Assembly (NCBI RefSeq): GCF_004217545.1 | Contig: NZ_SHKY01000001.1 | Location: 3,410,001 to 3,474,000 of the forward strand | Direction of reading: 5' to 3' | DNA: 64,000 nt | Origin: Krasilnikovia cinnamomea | GTDB taxonomy: Bacteria > Actinomycetota > Actinomycetes > Mycobacteriales > Micromonosporaceae | Shown: piece after piece, positions 1 to 8,246 of the stretch | Numbering within the stretch: position 1 is the stretch's first letter | Layout of the letters: every line of letters starts with the position of its first letter | Notes under the pieces: model-generated | Told to the model about the DNA's origin: nothing | Database searches by the model: none | What the model saw: only the letters and a program-made list of their open reading frames with translations | Position numbers and translations under genes: made by a program

Positions 1-163
1 TGTGTGACCCATACAGTCGTTCCCGGCGCAGGATCGCCCCGCGAGCCGCCGCATCCGGCGCCGACTCGTACTCGTCCAGGATCCGCGCCTTGAACTCCGC
101 GGTGAATGTCCGCCGCTGGGGCCGGGCGTCCAGATCCGGGCTCTCATGGGGCTTCGAAGTCAT
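1..163 (-). CDS. IS3-family transposase OrfA, N-terminal part (runs off the left edge)
   Basis: Reading leftward from an ATG at 163-161 gives 54 residues before the window edge. The start has a strong ribosome site, GAGGAGAACA, at 180-171. The peptide contains RRTFTAEFKARILDEY, the first helix of the helix-turn-helix typical of IS3/IS911 OrfA proteins, which bind the element's ends. The rest of OrfA and OrfB must lie outside the window, so completeness cannot be judged. Assigned from motif recognition only. Confidence 0.75.
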   Translation of the reverse strand, partial: MTSKPHESPDLDARPQRRTFTAEFKARILDEYESAPDAAARGAILRRERLYGSH

Positions 164-282
164 GCTGGTGTGTTCTCCTCAGGGCCGTCCAGGAAGAGTA
201 TTCCCTGGTAGACGGGCTGTCTCACATCAGCGTGACAGGGAGGGCTGGACGACTCCAGAGATGCTGACTTAGCCGCGGGCGG

Positions 283-816
283 TCAGCACCAGGCGTCGCC
301 GTCATGCGAGCCGGTCACCTCGATGCCGTACTCATCCGTGGGCTCCGGAGGCTCAGGGTTTTGGGGGGCATTGAAGTCACTGGGGAACCACACGCTGAGG
401 TAGGCCGTGGTGCCATTGATCTCCTTGTGGAAGCACCCAGCCGAGCCGGAGACGACCAGGCCCGTAGAGGGCACGGGGGTCGGGTTCTCACCATCTGTCC
501 GCCATCCATCGGCCACGGCGGCGGCACCGTAGAAGGCCATGATGCCCTCGCGATTCATCGCCGTGTGGTACCGCTGGCTCGCGTAGGCAAACCCGTCGTC
601 GGTGTCGCACCCCGATTGATTGTCTACCGGCGTCGCGCCGTCGGGATGTGCCGCCAGGATCGATAGATCCGCAAGATTGACCGCAAAACGCTCATCACGG
701 TCAGAACAACCACCCAGTGAGGAAAGGAAGCCAGCGCAACCGACGCACGACAGACCAACGACCAGCGCCCCCACGACGGGGACGATGACGGCGCAACGAG
801 CCCTGGCGTTGATCAC
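283..816 (-). CDS. Secreted or lipid-anchored hypothetical protein
   Basis: A 177-residue protein with a hydrophobic N-terminus (about residues 8-30) rich in Val, Gly and Cys. This looks like a signal or lipoprotein peptide, but the LSCVGC stretch is not a textbook lipobox. The rest is a soluble domain with Cys residues, Pro-rich segments (NPEPPEPTDEY) near the end and a C-terminal Cys. It likely acts at the cell surface. I recognise no family. It is transcribed leftward and is separated from the small membrane-protein operon upstream. Confidence 0.7.
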   Translation of the reverse strand: MINARARCAVIVPVVGALVVGLSCVGCAGFLSSLGGCSDRDERFAVNLADLSILAAHPDGATPVDNQSGCDTDDGFAYASQRYHTAMNREGIMAFYGAAAVADGWRTDGENPTPVPSTGLVVSGSAGCFHKEINGTTAYLSVWFPSDFNAPQNPEPPEPTDEYGIEVTGSHDGDAWC

Positions 817-988
817 GGCTGAACTCTAGGGTGACCCGGGCCCAACACCCACGCGCATGGCTCGTGACCTGCGCAAGCGGCTACTGGGAGCCACCCTTCC
901 TGACCGTTTTCCCTGGCCGATCGGCGGTCTGGCCCTGGTGTGGAACTTTGCTCGCCGACTCCAGAGATAACGGCGCCGGCGGACGCCA

Positions 989-1411
989 TCACACCCCGCT
1001 TGTGCTGATGGCCTGCGCGTCGCTCGGCGTGGGTAGCCGCCAGAGGCCGGCGTACTCGGGATCCCAGGCTGCTCCGACCTCCGCTTCCCGGAGGTAGTGC
1101 GCCCGTGGCGCCTCGTCGTCGCGTGGCGGCCAGTCCCGGTACGGCAGATACGCAACACGCCATGCGATCACGGGGAGAAGCCAGGGGCCGAAGAGTGCGT
1201 CGCGACGGCGGTACGAGACCTTCGGAGCAAGCCACGCCATGGGCGGCGCATAGCAAGCGAAGCAGGCCAAGGTACCGAAGAAGTGGCTTCCGGTGGCGTC
1301 CTCGACAGTCGCTCCAACGGCAACCGCCGGCATGGCGATCGCGACGGCAACAAGCCCAGCGAGAACGACTCGGGTGATCCACTGGCGAGGTGGCCGAACC
1401 GGCTGAGACAT
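989..1411 (-). CDS. Small membrane protein, function unknown
   Basis: 140 residues from an ATG at 1411, only two bases downstream of the stop of the preceding gene, which suggests one transcript with the two genes at 1414-2099. There are two hydrophobic segments, about residues 13-35 and 42-62, then a soluble tail with charged motifs such as YRDWPPRDDEAP. The frame stays open upstream, but an earlier start would run into the preceding gene and yields unlikely sequence. No recognised domain. Confidence 0.6.
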   Translation of the reverse strand: MSQPVRPPRQWITRVVLAGLVAVAIAMPAVAVGATVEDATGSHFFGTLACFACYAPPMAWLAPKVSYRRRDALFGPWLLPVIAWRVAYLPYRDWPPRDDEAPRAHYLREAEVGAAWDPEYAGLWRLPTPSDAQAISTSGV

Positions 1412-1413
1412 GT

Positions 1414-1761
1414 CTACCCCGGGGCCATCAGCCAACTGCCGATCAGGCCAGCGGCAGTCAGTGTGAATCCGGCGATCAAGGCAGGGGTGCGCACCGGGCG
1501 GCCAACCAGGATGCCGGCGAGCCCAGAGAGCAGACCAAGAACGGCTGCCGCCCCGGGCAGCGGCCGCGCCCAGTACGGCCCGCTCGTCGGGCAAACCATT
1601 TGGCCGCCGGTGCCGAAGCAGGCGTTCGACATGAGGTAGCTCGAATCGAAGATCGCGTATCCGGCGAACAGGAACAGCAAGCCGAACACGCCGACGAATC
1701 CGACGACGTCATGTTGGCCGCCGTACCGCTTGCTGGTGAACCATCTGGATCGCACCGTCAT
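1414..1761 (-). CDS. Small multi-span membrane protein, function unknown
   Basis: 115 residues. The start codon overlaps the stop of the upstream gene as ATGA (1758-1761), the usual sign of translational coupling. Three hydrophobic stretches are visible: VVGFVGVFGLLFLFAGYA, PGAAAVLGLLSGLAGILV and a C-terminal one ending in LIGSWLMAPG. A Cys-containing loop (NACFGTGGQMVC) lies between the first two and could be disulphide-bonded outside the membrane. It is the middle gene of a three-gene operon of small membrane proteins. No family recognised. Confidence 0.65.
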   Translation of the reverse strand: MTVRSRWFTSKRYGGQHDVVGFVGVFGLLFLFAGYAIFDSSYLMSNACFGTGGQMVCPTSGPYWARPLPGAAAVLGLLSGLAGILVGRPVRTPALIAGFTLTAAGLIGSWLMAPG

Positions 1762-2099
1762 CGTTCCATTCCCGTCCTGCCACCCGTAGCCGTCCGACGA
1801 GGTGCTGCACTGCCCCATCGGCGACGGATGAACGCCGCAAGCGCCAGGAGCGTCAGGGCGAGGATGAGCGCCGAGAGCGTCCCCGCGCCCCCTAAGCGGC
1901 GGGCGACCCCCGTCAACATCGCGATCATCACCCACCCATGCACGCCGCTTAGGAATCTGGCGGCTCCGTCCGCTATGAGGACGTTCGACTCGCCGGGGCG
2001 GCGAGCGCGCCACCCGCGGGCCATCTGCCAGAGTCCGTAGACGAGCACGGCGGAACACAGCACCGCGAGGGTCATGAGCATGATTTGGTCAAAAGCCAT
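1758..2099 (-). CDS. Small membrane protein, first gene of a three-gene operon
   Basis: 113 residues beginning MAFDQIMLMTLAVLC. Three hydrophobic helices are visible (about residues 5-25, 50-68 and 72-92), followed by a basic, Arg-rich C-terminus. The stop overlaps the next gene's start by four bases (ATGA), so the trio at 989-2099 is probably one operon of membrane proteins of unknown role. No catalytic motif or known domain is visible. Confidence 0.65.
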   Translation of the reverse strand: MAFDQIMLMTLAVLCSAVLVYGLWQMARGWRARRPGESNVLIADGAARFLSGVHGWVMIAMLTGVARRLGGAGTLSALILALTLLALAAFIRRRWGSAAPRRTATGGRTGMER

Positions 2100-2293
2100 A
2101 ATCCCTCCCCGGCTCGGTGCTCGTCAGCAAAGCGCCGAGGATAAGCGGATGACCAGCGCCATCGCATCCACCGACGCCACCGACTAGCCGCCCAAACGGG
2201 GTGGACCGTGTGAGGCGGCAGCCGCCCGTTCGGTGTTTCTGGCTCCCTCGACAACGCCAGAGGTCCTGACACCTTGGGCAGGCTGTACGGCGG

Positions 2294-3397
2294 CTACGGC
2301 TCGGTGAGTAGCGCGGGCAGGTCCGTGGATGCTTGCCAGATCGTGTCGCCGCTGGTTCCGTCGCCGGGGTGAATGCCTTGGGCGACGAGGCGTCGGCAAC
2401 CGTCGAGTTCCACGTAGATGTCACCGCGGGGGGTTTCCAGCCGGGCGAACCGGTTTGCCGGGGTGGTGCAGGCTGGCGCTTTTCCGGAGGTTTGGACCGC
2501 TCGCTTGACGGCGGCCCACCGGTTGGTCGGCAGCAGGCCGCCGGAGACGAAGTCGCCCTGCGGCTTGTCGTTGTCCGGCTCACTCGCCTTCACCTGGTAG
2601 ATGCACAGTCGTACCGATGCGGCGTCGTCGGCGAGCGGGGCGAGGTCGCCCTGCGGGGTGGGCGGGTAGAAGCCGGTGAACCAGACCATGTCGGTGTAGA
2701 CCTGGTCGCATCCGCTGGCAGCGGCCTCGGCTGACTCGACCTGGCCGAGTACCCGGGTGCTGACGCGCGTCCACTTCAGCTTGGCCATGGCGGTGTCGGC
2801 CTCGGCCAGGGGCTTGCCGCAGGCGTCGCGGGGAATCGAGGGCCGTACCCATCGGCCTTGGCCGTCGCGCAGCACCAGCCGTGGTGGGAGGTAACCATCC
2901 AGGGGGCATATCGCATCCGGATCGGGATCCGGTGGCACGTTGCCGGCCGGCTCTGGTGACGGCGGTGGCGCGTCGGGCAGACGCAGCGCGGCGAGCAGTG
3001 CTGTCACGTCGTCGGCGCGCTCCTCGACGGCGATCGCGTCGGTGCCACCGTCGGGCCGCCGCTGCGTGTCTTCCCGGCACCTGACGGCGGCCACCGGGTG
3101 GAAGGTGGCGGCGAAGTGGGGGAGCGGCGCGGCGTCGGTTCCCTCGTCCTGAGGCCGCATGGACGGTTCGCCGGCGCACGACCGCCAGTGGAGGTGGATC
3201 TGTGGTGTGCTGGACGGCCGCGGATCTGGCGCGGGTTCGGTCGAGGCGAGCGACTGCACATCCGCCGACCCTGCGCCGCCCGCCTGACCCGCACAGCCGG
3301 CAGCGGCCAGGGCGAGCACACCACCGACCACGAGTACCGCGCCACCTCGGGCCATCGTGGCGGCAGTCCCAGAGGTCGCGAACCGCATCCTGATCAT
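2294..3397 (-). CDS. Putative lipoprotein, function unknown
   Basis: About 367 residues if started at the ATG at 3397; ATGs at 3388 and 3355 are alternatives, and the frame is open back to 3523. All choices give a hydrophobic signal ending in LAAAGCAG, a plausible lipobox. A Ser/Pro/Gly linker follows and then a soluble domain with about eight Cys residues (for example CPLDGY, DACGKP, GCDQVY, PACTTP), suggesting disulphides outside the cell. I do not recognise the family. It diverges from the EAL gene at 3710. Confidence 0.65.
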   Translation of the reverse strand: MIRMRFATSGTAATMARGGAVLVVGGVLALAAAGCAGQAGGAGSADVQSLASTEPAPDPRPSSTPQIHLHWRSCAGEPSMRPQDEGTDAAPLPHFAATFHPVAAVRCREDTQRRPDGGTDAIAVEERADDVTALLAALRLPDAPPPSPEPAGNVPPDPDPDAICPLDGYLPPRLVLRDGQGRWVRPSIPRDACGKPLAEADTAMAKLKWTRVSTRVLGQVESAEAAASGCDQVYTDMVWFTGFYPPTPQGDLAPLADDAASVRLCIYQVKASEPDNDKPQGDFVSGGLLPTNRWAAVKRAVQTSGKAPACTTPANRFARLETPRGDIYVELDGCRRLVAQGIHPGDGTSGDTIWQASTDLPALLTEP

Positions 3398-3709
3398 TTG
3401 CGGGAGCCTAGAGCGGGCAGGCACATCCACGAGCCGGTAGGTGAGTCCGTCAACGGTCCCGAACAGGTAGCGGCAGAGGCCGCATAGGGCCTGGTGGCCG
3501 CCTTTCGGCTGAATCGCAGGCACCAGGCGATCTCCGCACTGACAGGGGCGGCCGACGCTCCGATCAGTGGGTCACGCCTTGCGAACAGTCGATCACTATG
3601 CGTCACCGAGGTGCTGACTCGACGGCAGAGCGAACCACACAAGAGGGGTCCGGATCCTGATCGCTGCTTGACCTGCCGATGACCTGAGCGACCGAACGTG
3701 GAGGGCATG
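3398..3709. other. Divergent intergenic region between lipoprotein and EAL gene
   Basis: About 310 bases carrying the 5' regions of two divergent genes. Its left part is also open in the lipoprotein frame up to 3523, so the real untranslated region may be shorter. I see no clear repeat or operator. Confidence 0.4.
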
Positions 3710-4444
3710 ATGCCGACGTTGACCGCCGCCCCTGCAGCCCGCTGCCCGGTGCGGCGGGTGCTGGACTCCCGGGCGGTCCGGATGGCCTTCCAACCCGTCG
3801 TCCAGCTCCAAGACGGATCGGTACTGGCCTACGAAGCGCTCGCCCGCTTCGACGCCGAACACTTCGCCAGCCCCGTGGACGCCTTCGCGGCCGCCGCCGC
3901 AGCCGGAATCGGCGTCGAACTGGAACTACTCACCCTGCAACAGGCCCTGACCAGCATCGACGACATCCCGCCCGGTGCCTGGCTGACCACCAACCTGTCC
4001 GTCGAAGCGCTGTTGAATTCCGGGGTACGCACGACACTGATCGCGCACGCCGACCGCAACATCATCGTCGAGATCACCGAGCACAGCCAAGTCCAGGACT
4101 ACGCCGTCCTTCGCGAGGCCATCGGCGAACTCCGCGCCGCCGGCATCCTGATCGCGGTCGACGACGCTGGGGCCGGCTTCGCCAGCCTCAGCCACATCTT
4201 GCAACTGCACCCGGACATCATCAAACTCGACATCACGTTCACCCGCGGCATCGACACCGACCCCGTCCGGGCCGCCCTCATCCGGGCCCTGGTCGCGTTC
4301 GCCGACGAGGCCGGCGCCATGCTCGTCGCCGAAGGCGTCGAAACCCCCGCCGAGTACGACACCCTCATCGCCATCGGGGTCCGCCTCGGACAGGGCTATT
4401 ACATGGCCCGTCCCGGCCCCTTGCCCCAGCCTGGTCGCCCCTAG
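3710..4444 (+). CDS. EAL-domain cyclic-di-GMP phosphodiesterase
   Basis: A 244-residue, stand-alone EAL domain with no sensor or GGDEF domain and no membrane segment, so it is cytosolic. The family hydrolyses c-di-GMP to pGpG. Key motifs are intact: YEAL near residue 41, TTNLS, the metal Glu in VEITE, DDAGAGFASL (usually DDFGTGYSSL), a KLD motif, LVAEGVET and GQGYYMARP. The Phe-to-Ala and Thr-to-Ala changes in the DDFGTG loop are unusual but keep both Asp residues, so activity is likely. The start is chosen for a GGAGG five bases upstream; ATG at 3707 and GTG at 3698 are in frame. A strong terminator follows. Confidence 0.9.
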   Translation: MPTLTAAPAARCPVRRVLDSRAVRMAFQPVVQLQDGSVLAYEALARFDAEHFASPVDAFAAAAAAGIGVELELLTLQQALTSIDDIPPGAWLTTNLSVEALLNSGVRTTLIAHADRNIIVEITEHSQVQDYAVLREAIGELRAAGILIAVDDAGAGFASLSHILQLHPDIIKLDITFTRGIDTDPVRAALIRALVAFADEAGAMLVAEGVETPAEYDTLIAIGVRLGQGYYMARPGPLPQPGRP

Positions 4445-4490
4445 CCCTCAGGACCCGGTCGGTGCCTCTCTCCGCAATCGAGCCAGATCA

Positions 4491-4539
4491 CGGCGCGAGC
4501 AGGGCCCCGCCACGGACACGGCGGGCCCTGCTCGCGCCG
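4491..4539 (+). terminator. Long GC-rich hairpin after the EAL gene
   Basis: The arm at 4491-4511 pairs with 4520-4539 over about 20 bases with one bulge, around an 8-base loop. It has no T-run, which is common for actinomycete terminators. It ends the EAL transcript before the lipoprotein gene at 4603. Confidence 0.75.
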
Positions 4540-4602
4540 TTGCGCTGCTACCCGCGCACAGACCTTGCTGGCCACTGCTACTCGCCGCGAAGGAAGCCGA
4601 TC

Positions 4603-5070
4603 ATGAAGTTGCCGTATGCCGTCTTGGCATCTGCAGTTCTCGTCGCTGGCGTGCTTGGCGGGTGCACGGCGGGCGAATCCGAGTCTCCGTGCACAGGGAC
4701 TACGTCGTGTGCCGCCGTCTCACCAAAACCGTCAGACGGAACGTCGCCGGAGCTGAGCGCAGCGGGCCGCGTCTCGATGTTGGAGGGCATCCTCAACGAG
4801 GCGGAATTCGGCAAGGATGTCTCGTCGCGGTCCTGGAACGGCACCGTCATCCAGGTGGGTGTCTGGGCGGACACCACCACTCAAGACGACCGGCTGAGCC
4901 TCTGCGACGCGATCGTGACCGCGATTCGCCCGACCGGCCTGGTGGACAGGGTGACTGTGTCCGCGTTCCAGACGTCCCCGTCCGCAGGTCGTCAGGCCGC
5001 AACCAGCGTTGCGGCCAACCCGCTGGTGATCTGGCTGTCGCCGGAAGCAAATTGCAAGGTGGACGGATAG
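4603..5070 (+). CDS. Small lipoprotein, function unknown
   Basis: 155 residues. The ATG at 4603 is preceded by AAGGAAG at the right distance, and the protein begins MKLPYAVLASAVLVAGVLGGC, a textbook signal with lipobox VLGGC. The mature protein has a short Ser/Pro-rich linker, then a compact domain with two Cys residues (LSLCDAIV and ANCKVDG). The WNGTVIQVGVW and AIRPTGLVDRVTV stretches suggest a small alpha/beta fold on the outer membrane face. I recognise no family. Confidence 0.75.
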   Translation: MKLPYAVLASAVLVAGVLGGCTAGESESPCTGTTSCAAVSPKPSDGTSPELSAAGRVSMLEGILNEAEFGKDVSSRSWNGTVIQVGVWADTTTQDDRLSLCDAIVTAIRPTGLVDRVTVSAFQTSPSAGRQAATSVAANPLVIWLSPEANCKVDG

Positions 5071-5234
5071 CTGCAAATCCTTGTTATCGAAGATCCTCTG
5101 GAAACCTATCGATCAGCTCGGCCGGGTTGACTTCGAGTCTCGGAAACCCTCGCCGCCGCAATCTCCATACCCTCGGCTAGGTCGTGACACCTGTCGTGGG
5201 CCAGCGCATCGCTCACCCCTGTGACGCCCGGCGC

Positions 5235-5861
5235 TCAGGCACCCGCGCCCGGAGCAACCGCCGTGTCAACGACCGAGCCATCCGACCTGGCCGCGGTGAG
5301 CAAAGCGCCTCGCACGGAATCGCCCGGCGCCCAGACGAGGAAAATGTCGCCATCGTGCGCCCCGGTGACGATCTGCCCAGACGGCAGCCGAGCCTCGATC
5401 GTGGCAGCTCCCTTGGGCAAGTGGCCGAGTAGCAGGTTCGCCTTGAGCACGGAGTCCTCGCCGCCGAACAGGCGGATTCGGTCAGCGCGGCCCTGTTCCA
5501 TGACCGTGGCGAACGTTTCTTCTTCCCCCTGCTTGCCACTGCGGCAGGTGCTGATCCTCTCGCTGCGTCCGGCAACATACACGCGGATCTGGCTGTCGCC
5601 GTTGCGGGCGACGAGCCGCTTGACCGGCTTGCCGAAGGTGTCGCCGTTGAGCTGCCGCAAGGACTCCAGGCATTGCGCGGCCGCCTGCGCCTCGGTCATC
5701 GAACCCGATGGGGCATCGGCCGCATACCCCGCCTGATGGCTTCGCGTCACCGACACGGCGACCACCCCGACGGCCGCGGCCACCACCGCCGCGACAGCGA
5801 ACCAGGCGCGGCTACCCGTGCCCCGGCGCGGTGGATTCCCTAAGCCGGCGTCAGCAGACAT
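5235..5861 (-). CDS. Membrane-anchored extracellular hypothetical protein
   Basis: 208 residues from the ATG at 5861; an upstream in-frame start at 5915 is possible. One N-terminal hydrophobic helix (AWFAVAAVVAAAVGVVAVSV) anchors a soluble domain. That domain contains two Cys residues (AAAQCLESL, STCRSGKQ) and a run of beta-prone segments such as SQIRVYVAGRSERI. Single-pass topology with the bulk outside the cell is inferred. Function unknown. It is convergent with the lipoprotein gene on its left. Confidence 0.65.
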   Translation of the reverse strand: MSADAGLGNPPRRGTGSRAWFAVAAVVAAAVGVVAVSVTRSHQAGYAADAPSGSMTEAQAAAQCLESLRQLNGDTFGKPVKRLVARNGDSQIRVYVAGRSERISTCRSGKQGEEETFATVMEQGRADRIRLFGGEDSVLKANLLLGHLPKGAATIEARLPSGQIVTGAHDGDIFLVWAPGDSVRGALLTAARSDGSVVDTAVAPGAGA

Positions 5862-6149
5862 GACAGTGGTGGAAGCCGAAGCGGGGGATCGACGAACTCG
5901 GCATGCGCTCTCCAACGGTGGCAGGATTGGTCACCGTACCGGGACGCGTAAGGGGCGCAAAATTCATCGTCCGGGCTGCTCAGAGTACCCAGGGGTACGT
6001 CACAGCGGTACGGCGATTGCGCCTCAGGCGTGTCCGCTCAAGATCGGATGTGCGCGCATCGGCAGGTCCGCGCACCGGCTCGCCTCATGATCGCTTGCGC
6101 GGAGGGTGACCGCGCTCCGGGGCCGGTGCGGTCCCGGGCGGGGCTGGGG

Positions 6150-7130
6150 TCAGCCCTTGACGGCGATCTTCTTGCCGTAGGCCTTGACCGTGAACGTGAC
6201 CGACTTGTGGGTCCACGGGTTCGTCGCCCGCAGCCGGACCCCGCGCTTCACGACGGTCACCTTGATCATCTTGGTGCTGGTCCCGCGGTTGAAGTCGGCG
6301 ACGTCCCGGCGCACGATCTTGCGCAACGTGGCGACCTTGATCCGGTGTCCGTGCGCGGCCCGGCGGGTGTCGGCCGCGCCCTGGGAGGCGACCTCAGCGA
6401 CGGTGGTCTTCATGTTCACGTACGCCACGCCCTTGAACAGCGTCGTCGAGCTGATCGTGACCGACGCGGCCGGCAGGGTCACGTGCTGCGCCCCGTAGGT
6501 GTAGGACGTGATGTCGGTGAAGCCATTGCCGGTGCCTCGGCTGCTGGTCAGCGTTCCCGCCGCGCTGACGTGCAGGGTGATCGTCATGTCCTTGTCGTCG
6601 TGGTAGCCATAGTCGGTGGAGCCGTCGTCATGCACGGTCTTGGTGCCCGCGTATTTGCTGTCGGTCAGCGCTGCGGCGGGGTTCTGCGCGCCGCCCATGA
6701 GGTAGTCGTCGAGGGTCATCGACGGCATCGCATTGAACTGGTAGCGAACCTCGGGGCGGCCCATCATCTTCACCGCTGCCCGCTCGTCCGGCCCGGACAG
6801 GGACTGGTACACGCCCTTGCCGCCGACGACATACATGGCGTACCCCTCGGTGCCGTACCGGGAGCGCGTGTACGCAATTCTGTGCGTGAGGTCGACCACC
6901 ACCGAGGACGAGCCGGACATCGAGCCTGCGGAGAAGGTGTCGATCATCTTCCAGCCGTCATGGGCTGCGGCCGTCGACGCATCAGCCACCGTCTTGAGTT
7001 CCACCGCCATCGTTGCCGCGTCCAGCGAGGTCGTGGTGTCCGCGGCGTACGCCGGGCCAGGCAAGGCGAACAGGCCGGCGCCGAGCGCCACCGTAGCGGT
7101 CAGCAGAGAAGAACGGGACGGACGCAGCAT
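6150..7130 (-). CDS. Secreted protein with lipoprotein-LppX/LprG-like repeats (function unknown)
   Basis: 326 residues from the ATG at 7130, which has GGAG upstream; longer starts add unlikely sequence. A clear signal peptide (LLTATVALGAGLFALPGPAYA) precedes the mature protein starting ADTTTS. The mature part is rich in Thr, Ser and Gly with many beta strands. It ends in a basic segment (NPWTHKSVTFTVKAYGKKIAVKG) that could contact cell wall or DNA. The pattern of a secreted protein with Tyr-Met-Asp-Lys-rich strands recalls mycobacterial LppX/LprG-like folds, but that is only a hint. Confidence 0.7.
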   Translation of the reverse strand: MLRPSRSSLLTATVALGAGLFALPGPAYAADTTTSLDAATMAVELKTVADASTAAAHDGWKMIDTFSAGSMSGSSSVVVDLTHRIAYTRSRYGTEGYAMYVVGGKGVYQSLSGPDERAAVKMMGRPEVRYQFNAMPSMTLDDYLMGGAQNPAAALTDSKYAGTKTVHDDGSTDYGYHDDKDMTITLHVSAAGTLTSSRGTGNGFTDITSYTYGAQHVTLPAASVTISSTTLFKGVAYVNMKTTVAEVASQGAADTRRAAHGHRIKVATLRKIVRRDVADFNRGTSTKMIKVTVVKRGVRLRATNPWTHKSVTFTVKAYGKKIAVKG

Positions 7131-7873
7131 CGAAACTCCGAGTACAAGCGAGGGGCATGGAACCGGGGCGCAAAACGTATCGAACCCGCCCGCTTCTCGG
7201 GTCGACGCAGCAGTCAGCATTACTGAACGTTACTTGCGACCCGGTCTCCGTTCGGTCATTCGGTGCCCACCACCGGTCGCGACACGGACACGGGGCGACC
7301 GCTATCGCTGCCTGTAGCGACCTGTTCGTGACTCTCCGTTGAAGAGGTGGTCGAATAGCTGATCCGCCGGACCAGTCTTCGCCGTCGCCGGCATCGGCCA
7401 GCGCCCACGATCATTTGATGCTGGCTTACGTTGCTGCGCTTGGTCCCGCAGGGCAGCGTGGGCGGCGGCGTGCTCAAGTCGGTGACCTGTTGGGTGAGGT
7501 CGCGGTTGCGTTGATGTGCCCGCCTCCAGGCGACGGGCCAGGCTTGCCTGGCTGGTGCGTTGGCGGGCGGGGACGGCTTCGGCGGTCGAGCGGCCGTTGA
7601 TCTCGCGGAGCTGGACTATCGCTGCTCGGATGACGGGTTGGCTGTAGCCAGCCTGGCTGACCGCCGGCGGCCGCCGTGGTGCTCCGATGGTGATCGGACG
7701 TCGGAGCACGGTGCAGCATTGTGCGACACGCACCGGCATGCAGGCCCCACTCGGCGACATGCTAGAGTCGTTACCCGCAGGTCCGGGAGTGACGAAACGC
7801 CCGGACCAGCGGATACGCAACGATGACCCGCTGGACGCATCAGCACGCGCGATCACGGAGAGTAGTTGTGTGA
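7131..7873. other. Gene-poor region upstream of tRNA-Arg
   Basis: About 740 bases with no convincing intact gene. The only structure I see is the TnpC-like remnant at 7415-7745 and the presumed promoter region of tRNA-Arg at its right end. Confidence 0.5.
7415..7745 (-). pseudogene. Decayed TnpC-like (DUF6262-type) transposon accessory gene
   Basis: Reading leftward, short stretches in more than one frame resemble the helix-turn-helix and coiled coil of Tn554-type TnpC proteins: RRPITIGA, YSQPVIRAAIVQLREING, RQRTSQASLARRLEA, then QRNRDLTQQVTDL in a shifted frame. No single frame is intact, so it is called a remnant. It lies just upstream of tRNA-Arg. Recognition is from general pattern only. 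Confidence 0.4.
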
Positions 7874-7946
7874 GCGCCCGTAGCTCAATGGATAGAGCAT
7901 CTGACTACGGATCAGAAGGTTAGGGGTTCGAGTCCCTTCGGGCGCG
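7874..7946 (+). tRNA. tRNA-Arg (anticodon ACG)
   Basis: A complete cloverleaf. The acceptor arm GCGCCCG pairs with CGGGCGC, the D arm has GCTC/GAGC, and the anticodon stem TCTGA/TCAGA encloses loop CTACGGA with anticodon ACG. The T arm is AGGGG-TTCGAGT-CCCTT. The CCA end is not encoded. The 3' half from 7905 onward is the attachment site of the integrated element to its right and is repeated perfectly at 21626-21669. Confidence 0.97.
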
Positions 7947-7948
7947 CA
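7905..7948 (+). repeat. attL: 44-bp direct repeat in the 3' half of tRNA-Arg
   Basis: Forty-four bases beginning CTACGGATCAG and ending CGGGCGCGCA, identical to 21626-21669. It spans the anticodon loop to the end of the tRNA gene, the classic integration core of actinomycete tyrosine integrases. The tRNA stays whole at this end. Confidence 0.95.
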
Positions 7949-7951
7949 TTC

Positions 7952-7988
7952 AGAAATGGCCTCCCACCAGCGGTGGGAGGCCATTTCT
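7952..7988. terminator. Perfect hairpin just inside attL
   Basis: The arm AGAAATGGCCTCCCACC pairs perfectly with GGTGGGAGGCCATTTCT across a three-base loop. It lies immediately after the tRNA and probably terminates it and shields it from element transcription. A related hairpin lies at 9445-9485. Confidence 0.85.
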
Positions 7989-8033
7989 CATCCGGCGGAC
8001 CGATCATCTGACCGGCCGTTGCTCACGGATTGC

Positions 8034-8102
8034 TCACGAAGCCTTCCGCCTAGGACGGCGCCGCGTCAGAAGCTCCGGTGCCTTCCGGGCTACTTCGGGC
8101 GG
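8034..8102 (-). pseudogene. Remnant of an integrase C-terminus
   Basis: Reading leftward, the last codons encode LLTRRRPRRKAS and a stop, matching the end of the intact integrase at 9527 (LLTRHRPKRKTS). The flanking DNA also matches: 8034-8102 is clearly similar to 9527-9595, and both are preceded by a hairpin and an att-like core. This is the 3' end of a second integrase gene, left by an earlier insertion or a tandem duplication. Confidence 0.75.
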
Positions 8103-8246
8103 CCCTCCGGCCAGGCAACGCGCGCCGCACCCCACCAGGCCTGACCCGAAGGTTGCACGGCTGAGGCACCCAATTCGGGCAACTGCGCGAGGCCTTCTCG
8201 GCTGCGCTGCAACGATGGGGTCGGCGATACGGATGGGGGCGGTTGC

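Noticed and set aside
813..1382. A leftward frame of 189 codons overlapping the small membrane genes
   Set aside because: Arg/Cys/Ser-rich with no domain. It overlaps 989-1411, which has coupled spacing to its neighbours.
6030..7226. A 398-codon rightward frame across the secreted protein
   Set aside because: It is antisense to 6150-7130, which has a good signal peptide; the composition is the usual GC-rich mirror image.
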